Of a stretch of 64,000 nt of DNA, positions 27,654 through 36,254 are shown piece after piece; position 1 is the first letter of the stretch; each line of letters starts with the position of its first letter. The stretch comes from VAZQ01 sp045811525 (GTDB lineage: Bacteria; Pseudomonadota; Alphaproteobacteria; Rhizobiales; Xanthobacteraceae): NCBI GenBank assembly GCA_045811525.1, contig JBJMTV010000014.1, positions 46,030 to 110,029 of the forward strand, written 5' to 3'. A program made the translations under genes and the position numbers. Under the pieces are notes generated by a model. It searched no databases. It was not told the DNA's origin and saw only the letters and a list, made by a program, of their open reading frames with translations.

Positions 27654-28618
27654 ATGAGGAAGCCGATGCGAGCAGCCACGAAACGGAAAGCTTCGAGCAG
27701 ACGGTCACCAGGCCGTTCCAAAACTGCGTCGCCGCAACGCGGCTCAGTGCCGCAAGAGCACGGAAGGTTTGAATATTCGGCAATCGTCGACAGGCCGCCG
27801 CTGCGCTGGCCGAATGGCGCGCGAGTCGCGCTTTGGGTGATCCCCAATATCGAGCACTTCCTGTTCGATCGGCCCTCGACACGCCTCGCCGACAGTGAGT
27901 TGGCGCTCACACCTGATGTCCTCAATTATTCCTGGCGTGATTACGGTGTGCGCGTGGGCATCTGGCGCATGATGGACATCATGCAGCGCTACGGCGTGCC
28001 CGGCACGGTGGCGCTCAATTCCGATGTGTGCCGCCGCTATCCCGCATCATCGAAGCAGGCCAGACGCTCGGCTGGGAGTGGATGGGCCACGGCACGAGCA
28101 ACTCAATCCTGATCAACCGCCAATCCGAGGCGGAGGAGCGCTCCTTGATTCAGCAGGTGGTGCGGGACATTGCTGAAACGACCGGAGCGCGTCCGCGCGG
28201 CTGGCTCAGCCCCGCGCTGAGTGAAACCGTGAATACGCTCGACCTCCTCGCGGAAGCCGGCATTGAATATGTCGGCAATTGGGTCAACGACGAGCAGCCT
28301 TATGCCATGCGGGTGCGCAAGGGGACGATGGTCTCCATGCCGTACTCGGCCGAGATCAACGACATTCCTGCATTGCTCGGCCTGCACCAAAGCCCGGAAA
28401 CGTTCGCGCAAATGATCTGCGATCAGTTCGACGTGCTTTACGAGGAGGGGGCAAAGACCGGCCGCGTCATGTCGATCTGCCTGCATCCCTTCCTGATCGG
28501 GCACCCCCACCGCAGCAAGTATTTTGATATGGCGCTCAAACACGTCACCTCACGCCAGGAAGTTTGGCTTGCCAAGGGCAGTGAGATCCTGGACTGGTTC
28601 AAGCAGCAGCAACTCTAG
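27654..28618 (+). pseudogene. polysaccharide deacetylase (PuuE/allantoinase-like NodB fold), frameshifted
   Basis: Two overlapping frames together encode one NodB-fold carbohydrate esterase. The first (27654 to about 28043) ends ...VALNSDVCRRYP; the second continues RIIEAGQTLGWEWMGHGTSNS and runs to 28618. The join falls at the CCC at 28041-28043: one extra C would restore a single frame of about 321 residues. The motifs NSD, WMGHG and CLHPFLIGHPHR are conserved on both sides of the break, so decay is recent or the missing base is a sequencing error. Intact homologues act on N-acyl groups or ureides. The gene is followed by a substrate-binding protein gene 34 nt later. Confidence 0.8.
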
Positions 28619-28652
28619 CTCTTCACTTGGTTGCGAATTGGCGGAGCCCTGG

Positions 28653-29642
28653 ATGCGATTGCGGTCGGACCGGCGCAAGCTCATCACACTCGCCAGCGGG
28701 GCGGCGGCAATCTGGCCATTCCGCTCGCAGGCACAGCAGCCGCCCATGCCCGCGATCGGCTTTCTCACTGTGGGTCCGCCAGCCGAGCATCTGACCTCCT
28801 TTTTCCGGCAAGCCCTTGCCGAGCTCGGATACGTGGACGGGGGTAACGTTGCGATAGAATATCGGCATGCTGACAATCAGTATGAGCGCTTGCCTGCTCT
28901 CGCCCACGAGCTGGTTCAGCGCCGCGTCAGCGTGATCGCCGCGATAACCACGCCGCCGGCAGTCGCGGTGCACGCCGTCACCCAGAGCGTGCCGCTTGTC
29001 TTCATGGTGGCCGATGACCCAGTAAAGCTCGGCCTCGTGGCCAGCGTTGCCAGACCTGGCGGTCATGCGACCGGCGTGAACTTTCTCTTCAGCGATCTCG
29101 GAGCCAAGCAGCTCGGCCTGTTGCGCGAGGTCGTGCCGCGCGCTGCGCGCGTAGGACTTCTGGTGAATCCTCACAATTCCAACGCAGAACCCGTCAGAAA
29201 CGAGTTGAGGGCTGCGGCGACGAACATGACGGGTGTGGAGATCATTGCCGTTGAAGCAAGCGATAGTCGCGAAATCGAGGCGGCATTCGCGAGTCTCATC
29301 AGAGATCGAGCGGACGCGCTCGTGGTCGGTACCGACCCATTCTTCTTCCGCCGGCGTGTTCAGATTACCACGCTCGCCACCCGCTATGGATTGCCCGCCA
29401 TCTACAACGCTCGCGATTACTCCGAAGCCGGAGGTCTGATCAGTTACGGCACAAGTCTGACGGAGGCTTTCCGGCTCGCCGGCATCTACACCGGCCGCAT
29501 TCTCAAGGGGGACAAGACGGCCGACTTGCCAGTCGTGCAGTCCACTAAGTTCGTATTCGTCATAAACCTGCCGACCGCACACGCTCTCGGTATCGAGATT
29601 TCGCCCTTGCTGCTGGCCCGCGCCGACGAGGTGATCGAATAG
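28653..29642 (+). CDS. ABC transporter substrate-binding protein (Pfam04392 type), orphan
   Basis: The 329-residue product is an ABC_sub_bind (TrpX-like) periplasmic binding protein, a family greatly expanded in bradyrhizobia. It has an N-terminal export signal with arginines (RSDRRKLITLASGAAAIWP) and conserved segments such as IGFLTVGPP, PLVFMVADDPVKLGLVASV, RPGGHATGVNF and KFVFVINLPTA. The ATG at 28653 has GCGGAG at good spacing; a longer frame reaches back into the deacetylase gene. No permease or ATPase lies nearby. Ligand unknown. Confidence 0.88.
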   Translation: MRLRSDRRKLITLASGAAAIWPFRSQAQQPPMPAIGFLTVGPPAEHLTSFFRQALAELGYVDGGNVAIEYRHADNQYERLPALAHELVQRRVSVIAAITTPPAVAVHAVTQSVPLVFMVADDPVKLGLVASVARPGGHATGVNFLFSDLGAKQLGLLREVVPRAARVGLLVNPHNSNAEPVRNELRAAATNMTGVEIIAVEASDSREIEAAFASLIRDRADALVVGTDPFFFRRRVQITTLATRYGLPAIYNARDYSEAGGLISYGTSLTEAFRLAGIYTGRILKGDKTADLPVVQSTKFVFVINLPTAHALGIEISPLLLARADEVIE

Positions 29643-29694
29643 CCCGCATCTCCCTCAACCCGGCTACACGCGACAGATGCACTGCAGCTGGCGC

Positions 29695-31014
29695 TCAGAC
29701 CGGCAGGACGGCGTTGGCCTTGAGCACCTCGCCGGCCAAATAAAGCGAGCCGGTAATCAGGACCCGTGGCGGAGCTTCCAGCTCGAAGCGAGCAATCGCC
29801 TCGAGTGCCGCCTCCACACTGGAGCTAGCCTGCGCTGGCATTCCGACCGCAACTGCAGTCTCGGCTATGGTCTGGGAAGGTAAACTGCTGTGCTGGTGCG
29901 GGATCGGCACTGCCAAGACGCGGCGCGCCAGGCCGGTGAAGTTGCGCAGGAAGCTTGCGCAGTCCTTGCTGGCGAGCATGCCGACGACGAGCACGAGCGG
30001 CCGCGAAACCCGTTCCTCGAGATCGGCGAGTGCATTGGCGAGGGCGCGTCCGCCGTCCGCATTGTGGCCGCCGTCGAGCCACAGCTCGGTCTCTGGCGCA
30101 AGCAGCGCTGTGAGCGGTCCTTGGGCGAGGCGCTGCATACGCGCCGGCCATTCCACTTTGGTCATGCCAGCTTCAAACGCCGCTGGCGGCAGCTGCAAGG
30201 TGGGAAGGGTACGCAGCGTCGCAATGGCCACGCCGGCATTCTCGAACTGGTGCCGGCCAAAGAGTCTCGGCGCCGGCAGGTCGAGCAGACCCTCGTCGTC
30301 CTGGTAGACCAGGCGGCCGCGCTCCTCCGTCGCCGTCCAGTCCTCACCAGCCACCTTGATCGGCGCCTTCACACGCGCGGCTTGCCGCTCGATCGTTCTC
30401 AGCGCCTCGCGCGACTGCGCCGCGACTATTGCCGGAACGCCAGATTTGAGAATGCCTGCCTTTTCCTGCGCAATCGCAGCGAGAGTATTGCCGAGATGCT
30501 CGGCGTGATCGAGCGACACCGGGGTGATCACGGTGGCGAGCGGGCGCTCGATGACGTTCGTCGCATCGAGGCGGCCTCCCAGACCAACCTCGAGCAGCAG
30601 CAAGTCAGCCGGGCGGCGAGCGAACAGGAGGAACGCAGCCGCGGTAGTGATCTCGAACACGGTGATGGGTGCGCCGCCGTTGGCCGCCTCGCATTCCTGC
30701 AGCACCTCGCCAATCTCATCATCGCTTGCCAGGCGGCCCTCGCCGGGCGCCCCCAAGCGCACGCGCTCATTGAAACGCACCAGATGCGGCGACGTGTAGA
30801 CGTGGACGATCAGCCCGGCTGCCTCGAGGATCGCGCGCATGAAGGCAATGGTCGAGCCCTTGCCATTGGTGCCCGCCACGTGGATGACGGGCGGCAGCCG
30901 GCGCTCCGGATGCTCGAGCGCAGCAAGGATGCGCCACGTGCGGTCGAGCGAAAGATCAATCAGCTTGGGATGCAGCGCCGTGAGCCGCGCAAGTGCTGTA
31001 TCGATGCCGCTCAT
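29695..31014 (-). CDS. folC: bifunctional folylpolyglutamate synthase / dihydrofolate synthase
   Basis: FolC adds glutamate to dihydropteroate and extends the polyglutamate tail of folates in the cytoplasm. The ATP loop is GTNGKGST (48-55), followed by YTSPHLVRFNERVRL and the VLEVGLGGRLDATN motif (here LLEVGLGGRLDATN). The C-terminal Mur-ligase domain has LDGGHNADGG. The 439-residue length is normal. It sits 40 bp downstream of accD, as in related bacteria, and is probably part of the same transcript. Confidence 0.95.
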   Translation of the reverse strand: MSGIDTALARLTALHPKLIDLSLDRTWRILAALEHPERRLPPVIHVAGTNGKGSTIAFMRAILEAAGLIVHVYTSPHLVRFNERVRLGAPGEGRLASDDEIGEVLQECEAANGGAPITVFEITTAAAFLLFARRPADLLLLEVGLGGRLDATNVIERPLATVITPVSLDHAEHLGNTLAAIAQEKAGILKSGVPAIVAAQSREALRTIERQAARVKAPIKVAGEDWTATEERGRLVYQDDEGLLDLPAPRLFGRHQFENAGVAIATLRTLPTLQLPPAAFEAGMTKVEWPARMQRLAQGPLTALLAPETELWLDGGHNADGGRALANALADLEERVSRPLVLVVGMLASKDCASFLRNFTGLARRVLAVPIPHQHSSLPSQTIAETAVAVGMPAQASSSVEAALEAIARFELEAPPRVLITGSLYLAGEVLKANAVLPV

Positions 31015-31054
31015 GAGCGAAGTTGCGGGATCGCCCGCCGCGGAAACTGCGTGT

Positions 31055-31957
31055 TCAAGTGCTCGCCGGCTCCGGCACAGGTTCTGCCGTCTCGACCACT
31101 TGCGGCGCTGCTGTTTTGGTCAGCAGCCGGCAGAGATTGGCGAGCGTCGGCCGCAACTGGTGACGATGCACCACCATGTCGATCATCCCATGGTCGCGCA
31201 GATATTCGGCGCGCTGGAAACCGTCCGGGAGCTTCTCGCGGATCGTCTGCTCGATGACACGGGGACCGGCAAAGCCGATCAGCGCGCCGGGCTCGGCGAT
31301 GTGGATATCGCCGAGCATCGCATAGGATGCCGTGACGCCCCCGGTCACCGGATTGGTGAGGACGACGATGTATGGCTTGGCGACCTGACGCAGCATCTGC
31401 ACCGCTGCAGTCGTGCGCGGCATCTGCATCAGCGAAAGAATGCCTTCCTGCATGCGCGCCCCGCCCGACGCCGCAAACAAAATGAACGGCGTGCCTTTCT
31501 CGACGGCAGTCTCGAGCCCCTTGATCACCGCTTCGCCGGCAGCCATCCCAAGCGAGCCGCCCATGAAATCGAAATCCTGCACCGCCATGACCACTGGCAA
31601 ACCCTCGAGCTTGCCGAGGCCAAGCTTGATCGCATCCTTGTTGCCGGTCTTTGCCCGCGCGTCCTTGAGCCGATCGACGTAGCGGCGCTCGTCACGAAAT
31701 TTGAGCGGATCGAGAGGGACTTCCGGAACTGCGATGTCGAACCACGTCTGGTTGTCGAACACGGATTTTAACCGCGCCGTTGCCGCCATGCGCATGTGGT
31801 AATTCGAGCCGGGAATGACGAACTGGTTCGCTTCCACGTCCTTGTAGAAGACGAGCTGACCGGTGTCGGGACACTTGATCCACAGATTCTCCGGCGTCTC
31901 CCTCCGCACGAAATATTTGCTGATCTTGGGCCGGACAACATTTGCGATCCAGTTCAT
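31055..31957 (-). CDS. accD: acetyl-CoA carboxylase carboxyltransferase subunit beta
   Basis: AccD forms, with AccA, the carboxyltransferase that makes malonyl-CoA for fatty-acid synthesis. The crotonase-type core is clear (PFILFAASGGARMQEGILSLMQM, VLTNPVTGGVTASYAMLGD, GFAGPRVIEQTI). The N-terminal four-cysteine zinc ribbon of the E. coli protein is degenerate: KCPDTGQ keeps one Cys, and VIPGSNYHMRM replaces the second CxxC. The same loss is seen in relatives of this lineage, as far as I know. folC follows; a 501-bp gap with a decayed RAYT separates it from trpA. Confidence 0.95.
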   Translation of the reverse strand: MNWIANVVRPKISKYFVRRETPENLWIKCPDTGQLVFYKDVEANQFVIPGSNYHMRMAATARLKSVFDNQTWFDIAVPEVPLDPLKFRDERRYVDRLKDARAKTGNKDAIKLGLGKLEGLPVVMAVQDFDFMGGSLGMAAGEAVIKGLETAVEKGTPFILFAASGGARMQEGILSLMQMPRTTAAVQMLRQVAKPYIVVLTNPVTGGVTASYAMLGDIHIAEPGALIGFAGPRVIEQTIREKLPDGFQRAEYLRDHGMIDMVVHRHQLRPTLANLCRLLTKTAAPQVVETAEPVPEPAST

Positions 31958-32113
31958 CGTTCTCTGCCTGTGACCATCAAGGGATGAGGCTCGTCATGCC
32001 GGGGGTGTCACGCTGCCGCGGCCATGACTATTCGCTCCAGCTTTATCTCAATTTCAAGGAAGGATCGAGGGAAGCGAGACCTCTGCAGACGCAACGTACA
32101 AATCGGGAGACTT

Positions 32114-32138
32114 GTAGGGGCGGGTTTCAAACCCGCCC
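32114..32138. repeat. REP hairpin type 2 (GTAGGGGCGGG foot)
   Basis: GTAG is followed by GGGCGGGTTT and its complement AAACCCGCCC, giving a perfect hairpin. An inverted copy lies at 32313-32337; together they bracket a decayed RAYT. Confidence 0.85.
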
Positions 32139-32309
32139 GCCTTCAGCAGACACCCCTCGCGAGATGTTCTCTGGGTCATCCGGCCAGCACGCAGGATTGT
32201 TCGCGATGTAAGCGCGAATGCGATCTAACGCTTTCTCATTGCGAATGATGTGCTCCGTAACAGCCACGCTGCCACAGACCGCCACTCTTGTCGGCACGTT
32301 CGTCCACTC
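32127..32309 (-). pseudogene. 3' remnant of a REP-associated tyrosine transposase (RAYT)
   Basis: On the minus strand the bases encode, with one frameshift, the C-terminal third of a RAYT: GGLWQRGCY, then EHIIRNEKALDRIRAYIANN, then PACWPDDPEN and a stop inside the type 2 REP. The EHIIR...YIxxNPxxW pattern is typical of one RAYT branch and includes the catalytic tyrosine (YIANN). One surplus G between the Tyr and Glu codons breaks the frame, and the HUH part is gone. It lies in the gap between trpA and accD, inside an otherwise conserved gene cluster. Confidence 0.75.
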
Positions 32310-32312
32310 TAT

Positions 32313-32337
32313 GGGCGGGTTTGAAACCCGCCCCTAC
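32313..32337. repeat. REP hairpin type 2, inverted copy (CTAC foot)
   Basis: GGGCGGGTTT and AAACCCGCCC form a hairpin with the CTAC foot. It is the inverse of the copy at 32114-32138, so the pair forms a REPIN-like frame around the RAYT remnant. Confidence 0.85.
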
Positions 32338-32458
32338 GTGAACCCCTGTTCCGGGCGCAACCTGATGACCCTTCAGCTGGCGCGTGCTGCTCGCACGGGC
32401 GCAGCCGTTCTAGCCGCCGCTCGAGCGACGGGATGAGTTCCAGGCTCTCGCGTTCCGC

Positions 32459-33292
32459 TCAACGCACGTTACGTGCGCTGCGGACGCCACGGGCGAGCTC
32501 CGCCACGACGCTGGTGACGCTGCTCACGGTGTTGGCGGTGGCCTTGTCCTGCACGTCAAGGCTTGCCTTCAGCGCGCTGACCAGCGCGGAGCCGACCACG
32601 ACGCCGTCGGCGCCCGCGGCGATGGCAGCGGCCTGCTCAGCGGTGCGCACACCAAAGCCGACGGCGACCGGCAGCTGCGTGTGACGCTTGATGCGCGCGA
32701 CCGCCTCTCTCACCTGCGAAGGGTCAGGTGCTGCGGTGCCGGTAATGCCGGTGATCGAGACGTAGTAGACGAAGCCCGAGGTATTGGCGAGGACGGCCGG
32801 GAGCCGCCCGTCGTCAGTCGTCGGGGTCGCCAGACGAATGAAATTGAGCCCGGCCGCCAGCGCGGGAAGGCAGAGCTCCTCGTCCTCTTCCGGCGGCAGA
32901 TCCACAACAATCAGGCCGTCCACGCCCGCAGCGTTCGCGTCGCTGAGAAAGCGCGCGACGCCATAGATGTAGATCGGGTTGTAATACCCCATCAGCACAA
33001 TGGGCGTGCTCTGATCGGCAGTGCGAAAATCGCGCACCAAAGCGAGCGTCTTGGCCAGCGTCTGCCCGGCTTTGAGCGCACGCTGTGAGGCGAGCTGGAT
33101 TGCCGGCCCATCCGCCATGGGATCAGTGAACGGCATGCCAAGCTCAATGATGTCGGCACCTGCCGCGGGCAGTGCACGCAAGATCGCGAGCGAGGTCGCA
33201 GGGTCGGGATCGCCGGCGGTAAGGAAGGTCACCAGTGCGCCGCGCCCTTGCACTCTCAAATCGGCAAAGCGCTGATCGATCCGCTTGCTCAT
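32459..33292 (-). CDS. trpA: tryptophan synthase alpha subunit
   Basis: TrpA splits indole-3-glycerol phosphate into indole and glyceraldehyde-3-phosphate. The catalytic Glu50 and Asp61 lie in DIIELGMPFTDPMADGP; GFVYYVSITGITG and AVGFGVRTAEQAAAI complete the phosphate-binding barrel. The ATG at 33292 (MSKRIDQRF) gives 277 residues, the usual size; a longer frame to 33391 runs into the small upstream gene. It is the last trp gene of the leftward trpF-trpB-(small)-trpA cluster. Confidence 0.95.
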   Translation of the reverse strand: MSKRIDQRFADLRVQGRGALVTFLTAGDPDPATSLAILRALPAAGADIIELGMPFTDPMADGPAIQLASQRALKAGQTLAKTLALVRDFRTADQSTPIVLMGYYNPIYIYGVARFLSDANAAGVDGLIVVDLPPEEDEELCLPALAAGLNFIRLATPTTDDGRLPAVLANTSGFVYYVSITGITGTAAPDPSQVREAVARIKRHTQLPVAVGFGVRTAEQAAAIAAGADGVVVGSALVSALKASLDVQDKATANTVSSVTSVVAELARGVRSARNVR

Positions 33293-33338
33293 AGTCCGGG
33301 CTTCGGGCATCCGCGGGAGCGTTGGGCCGGCCGAATGC

Positions 33339-33557
33339 TCATTTCGCGACACCTTTGCGGCGCTGCTGGCGCATCGCCGCCATCCGCACATTGATGATGC
33401 CCAGAATTAGGACCACCACCGAGCCGATGAACTGCACCCACTCTTTCTTCTCGATGAGCGGGCCGGGCTCGAACACCCGCAGCCTGAGGAAATAGGCGAT
33501 GAAGGCCAGCGAGACGATGATCAGGATCCAGCCGGTCAGTCGCTGGCGGCTGATCAC
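33339..33557 (-). CDS. small two-helix membrane protein between trpB and trpA
   Basis: A 72-residue product starts with a GTG that overlaps the trpB stop as GTGA, which implies translational coupling. Two hydrophobic segments are visible (about 8-25: LTGWILIIVSLAFIAYFL, and 41-57: VQFIGSVVVLILGIINV). They are joined by a polar loop, and the tail is basic (MRQQRRKGVAK). I do not recognise a named family. Its position inside the trp cluster suggests it is conserved in relatives, but a role in tryptophan synthesis is only a guess. Nested frames extending upstream are not supported. Confidence 0.65.
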   Translation of the reverse strand: MISRQRLTGWILIIVSLAFIAYFLRLRVFEPGPLIEKKEWVQFIGSVVVLILGIINVRMAAMRQQRRKGVAK

Positions 33558-34783
33558 GGCGTGCTCCGCGCGCGCTGCTCGAGATAGCTCGCCACGCTGG
33601 CGAGATCCTTGTCGCCGCGACCCGACAGGTTGACCACCATGAGATGCTCGGGCGGCCTCTGTGGGGCGAGATCCATCACCCGGGCCAGCGCATGCGCAGG
33701 CTCCAGTGCCGGGATAATGCCCTCGAGCCGCGAGCAAAGCTCGAAGGCAGCCAGCGCCTCCTCGTCTGTCGCGGAAAGATATTTCACGCGTTTGACGTCA
33801 TTGAGCCAGGCGTGCTCGGGGCCAATGCCGGGATAATCGAGGCCCGCGGAGATCGAATGCGCTTCCTGGATCTGGCCGTCGCCATCCATCAGCAGATAGG
33901 TGCGGTTGCCGTGCAGAACGCCCGGGCGCCCGCCCGCGATCGATGCCGCGTGCAACCCCGTCGCGAGGCCGTGACCGGCGGCCTCGACGCCGTAGATTTC
34001 GACCTGCGGCTCGTCGAGGAACGGGTAAAATAGTCCCATGGCGTTCGACCCGCCGCCGATGCAGGCGACAAGCGAATCCGGAAGCCGTCCTTCGGCCGCC
34101 TGCATCTGCTCCCGTGTTTCATCACCAATGATCGATTGGAAGTCGCGCACCATCATCGGATAGGGATGCGGCCCGGCCACCGTGCCGATGCAATAGAACG
34201 TGTCCGTGACATTGCTGACCCAGTCCCGCAGGGCTTCATTCATCGCGTCCTTGAGCGTCTTCGAGCCTGATTCCACGGGCCGCACGTCGGCGCCCAGGGC
34301 ACGCATGCGCAGGACGTTGGGCTGCTGACGCTCCACATCCACCACACCCATGTAGACGACGCAGGCAAGACCGAATTTCGCGCACATGGTGGCAGTGGCC
34401 ACGCCATGCATTCCCGCCCCGGTCTCTGCGATGACGCGCGGCTTGCCCATGCGCCGCGCCAGCAGGATCTGTCCGAGCACGTTGTTCACTTTGTGCGCGC
34501 CGGTGTGATTGAGATCCTCCCGCTTGAGATAGATCTTGGCGCCGCGCAAATGCGCCGTAAGCCGCTCGGCCAAATAAAGCGGCGTCGGCCGTCCCACGTA
34601 ATGCTTGAGGTGGCTCGCCATCTCGCGCTGGAACGAAGGATCCGCCTTGGCCGATGCATAGGCCCGCTCGAGCTCGAGAATAAGCGGCATCAGCGTCTCG
34701 GCCACGAAACGCCCACCATAGAGACCGAAATGCCCGCGCTCGTCCGGGCCGGTCCGGAATGAATTGCGTTGCTGCACGCTCAT
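33554..34783 (-). CDS. trpB: tryptophan synthase beta subunit
   Basis: TrpB condenses indole with serine on PLP. The Schiff-base Lys98 lies in LNHTGAHKVNN; AETGAGMHG, CIGGGSNAMG and SGRGDKD are the usual cofactor and phosphate motifs. The ATG at 34783 overlaps the trpF stop as ATGA and gives 409 residues, the normal length; the longer frame to 35014 is an artefact inside trpF. It is coupled to the small gene downstream by a GTGA overlap. Confidence 0.96.
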   Translation of the reverse strand: MSVQQRNSFRTGPDERGHFGLYGGRFVAETLMPLILELERAYASAKADPSFQREMASHLKHYVGRPTPLYLAERLTAHLRGAKIYLKREDLNHTGAHKVNNVLGQILLARRMGKPRVIAETGAGMHGVATATMCAKFGLACVVYMGVVDVERQQPNVLRMRALGADVRPVESGSKTLKDAMNEALRDWVSNVTDTFYCIGTVAGPHPYPMMVRDFQSIIGDETREQMQAAEGRLPDSLVACIGGGSNAMGLFYPFLDEPQVEIYGVEAAGHGLATGLHAASIAGGRPGVLHGNRTYLLMDGDGQIQEAHSISAGLDYPGIGPEHAWLNDVKRVKYLSATDEEALAAFELCSRLEGIIPALEPAHALARVMDLAPQRPPEHLMVVNLSGRGDKDLASVASYLEQRARSTP

Positions 34784-35496
34784 CCGCTGCTCATCAGCTT
34801 CGCTACCTCTTCGCCTTCCCGTGCGGCACGGGCCTCGGTGATGAAGCGGCGGATCTTGTCGGGATCCTTCTCGCCGGGCGCGCGCTCGACACCGGACGAC
34901 ACATCGACCGCTTGGGCGCGCGTAATCTCGAGCGCCTGCGCGACGTTTTCGCAATCGAGACCGCCTGAGATCATGAACGGCACTGCTACGTCCAGCCGCT
35001 CGAGCAGGTGCCAATCGAAGGTCCTGCCCAGTCCGCCGGGACGCGTCGCCTCACCCGGAGCGCGAGCGTCGAACAGCAGCCGATCTGCGACTTTCTCATA
35101 GAGCCGCACCGCCGCGAGGTCGGCGGGCTCTGCAATGGGCAAGGCCTTGATCACCGGCAGGCTGAAGCGCGCGCGTACCGCTGCCACACGCTCCGGCGTT
35201 TCCTTGCCGTGCAGCTGCAGGAAGTCGGGCTTCAGCGCCGCTATGCTCGCGGCAAGCTCCTCGTCGCCGGCATCGACCGACAGCGCCACCTTCTGCGCGC
35301 GGCTGGCGACCCGCTCGCCGAGGGCGTGAGCCGCGTCGTAGCCGAGGTGGCGCGGCGAGGCCGGGAAAAAGACGAATCCCACCATGTCGGCACCCGCATC
35401 GAGTGCCGCCTCGAGAGCCGGAGGCGTGCTCAGCCCACATATCTTGACGATCAAAGCCATCACTTCGAAACGCTCGATGCCGGCAACCGCATTCAT
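34780..35496 (-). CDS. trpF: phosphoribosylanthranilate isomerase
   Basis: TrpF catalyses the Amadori rearrangement of phosphoribosylanthranilate. The catalytic Cys20 is in VKICGLSTPPALEAAL, with GFVFFPASPRHL and the late VDVSSGVERAPGEKD containing the catalytic Asp. The ATG at 35496 overlaps the upstream LapA-domain gene as ATGA, which supports this start; an internal ATG at 35460 would match shorter relatives. It starts the run of coupled trp genes. Confidence 0.94.
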   Translation of the reverse strand: MNAVAGIERFEVMALIVKICGLSTPPALEAALDAGADMVGFVFFPASPRHLGYDAAHALGERVASRAQKVALSVDAGDEELAASIAALKPDFLQLHGKETPERVAAVRARFSLPVIKALPIAEPADLAAVRLYEKVADRLLFDARAPGEATRPGGLGRTFDWHLLERLDVAVPFMISGGLDCENVAQALEITRAQAVDVSSGVERAPGEKDPDKIRRFITEARAAREGEEVAKLMSSG

Positions 35497-35861
35497 GCAG
35501 CGGGCGGCGGAATGGTGAGCCGCCGCACATAGTCGACGGGCAGCGCCTCCGGCGTCCCTTCCCCGACACGGCGCCTGAGGCGCTCAAGCTCGACGCGCAG
35601 CTCGCGCGCCTGCCGCTCTGCCTGGCGCGCCGCGCGCCGCCACTTCCTCTGGCGCAGCCATGCGGCAATGCCGCCAATGATCACACCCGCCAGTGTGAGG
35701 ACGATGACCAGCGCAAACAGCGGCAGCGCCAAGGCGAATGCAGGATGCGCCTCGTCGAAAGGATCGAACGACACCACCACGGTTTGCCGATTGGCCACCG
35801 CAAGCGCCACGAGCACGAGGGCAAGCGGCAACAGGAGGAGCCCGGTCACGAGTTTCCGCAC
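35493..35861 (-). CDS. LapA-domain (DUF1049) membrane protein
   Basis: The 122-residue product has two transmembrane helices (about 3-21 and 40-66) and then a basic coiled-coil-like tail (RQRKWRRAARQAERQARELRV is about where it begins). This is the layout of LapA/YciS lipopolysaccharide-assembly proteins. The GTG at 35861 is used: GAGG sits at good spacing, and the upstream gene ends 7 bp before. Earlier in-frame codons lie inside ihfB. It is coupled to trpF by an ATGA overlap. Confidence 0.75.
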   Translation of the reverse strand: MRKLVTGLLLLPLALVLVALAVANRQTVVVSFDPFDEAHPAFALALPLFALVIVLTLAGVIIGGIAAWLRQRKWRRAARQAERQARELRVELERLRRRVGEGTPEALPVDYVRRLTIPPPAA

Positions 35862-35868
35862 GTGCGCC

Positions 35869-36162
35869 TCAAACGGGAGGCGCCGGACGGTTGAGCCGCT
35901 CGCGCATCTCCTTGCCGGTCTTGAAGAACGGCACCGACTTCTGATCAACGGAGACGTGCGCTCCGGTGCGCGGATTACGCCCGGTACGCGCCGGGCGATG
36001 TTTCACCGAGAACGCGCCAAAGCCGCGCAGCTCGACCCGGTCACCGCGCGACATAGCGGCGACGATCTCGCCGAGAATCGCGTTGACGATGTTCTCCACA
36101 TCGCGCTGGTAGAGATGCGGGTTCTGCGAGGAGATGCGCTGCACGAGCTCGGATTTGATCAT
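35869..36162 (-). CDS. ihfB: integration host factor subunit beta
   Basis: IhfB pairs with IhfA to bend DNA in transcription, replication and recombination. The 97-residue protein has the HU/IHF fold: IKSELVQRIS, VENIVNAILGEIVAAMSRGD and the DNA-intercalating arm RTGRNPRTGAHVSVDQKSVP. The short C-terminal extension is usual. It lies between sppA and the LapA-domain gene in a conserved order. Confidence 0.96.
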   Translation of the reverse strand: MIKSELVQRISSQNPHLYQRDVENIVNAILGEIVAAMSRGDRVELRGFGAFSVKHRPARTGRNPRTGAHVSVDQKSVPFFKTGKEMRERLNRPAPPV

Positions 36163-36179
36163 CGCTGATGTCCGGGTTC

Positions 36180-36222
36180 CGAAGTTCGCATGGGTGTGCG
36201 GCTCCCTCTTTTGCGAACTTCG
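36180..36222. other. intergenic hairpin between sppA and ihfB
   Basis: CGAAGTTCGCA and its exact complement TGCGAACTTCG are separated by 21 bases, giving an 11-bp perfect stem in the 92-bp gap. There is no U-run on the transcribed strand, so it may be an mRNA processing or attenuation structure rather than a classical terminator. Confidence 0.45.
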
Positions 36223-36254
36223 AAATCGAAGGACACCAGCAAACTATTCGTGCG

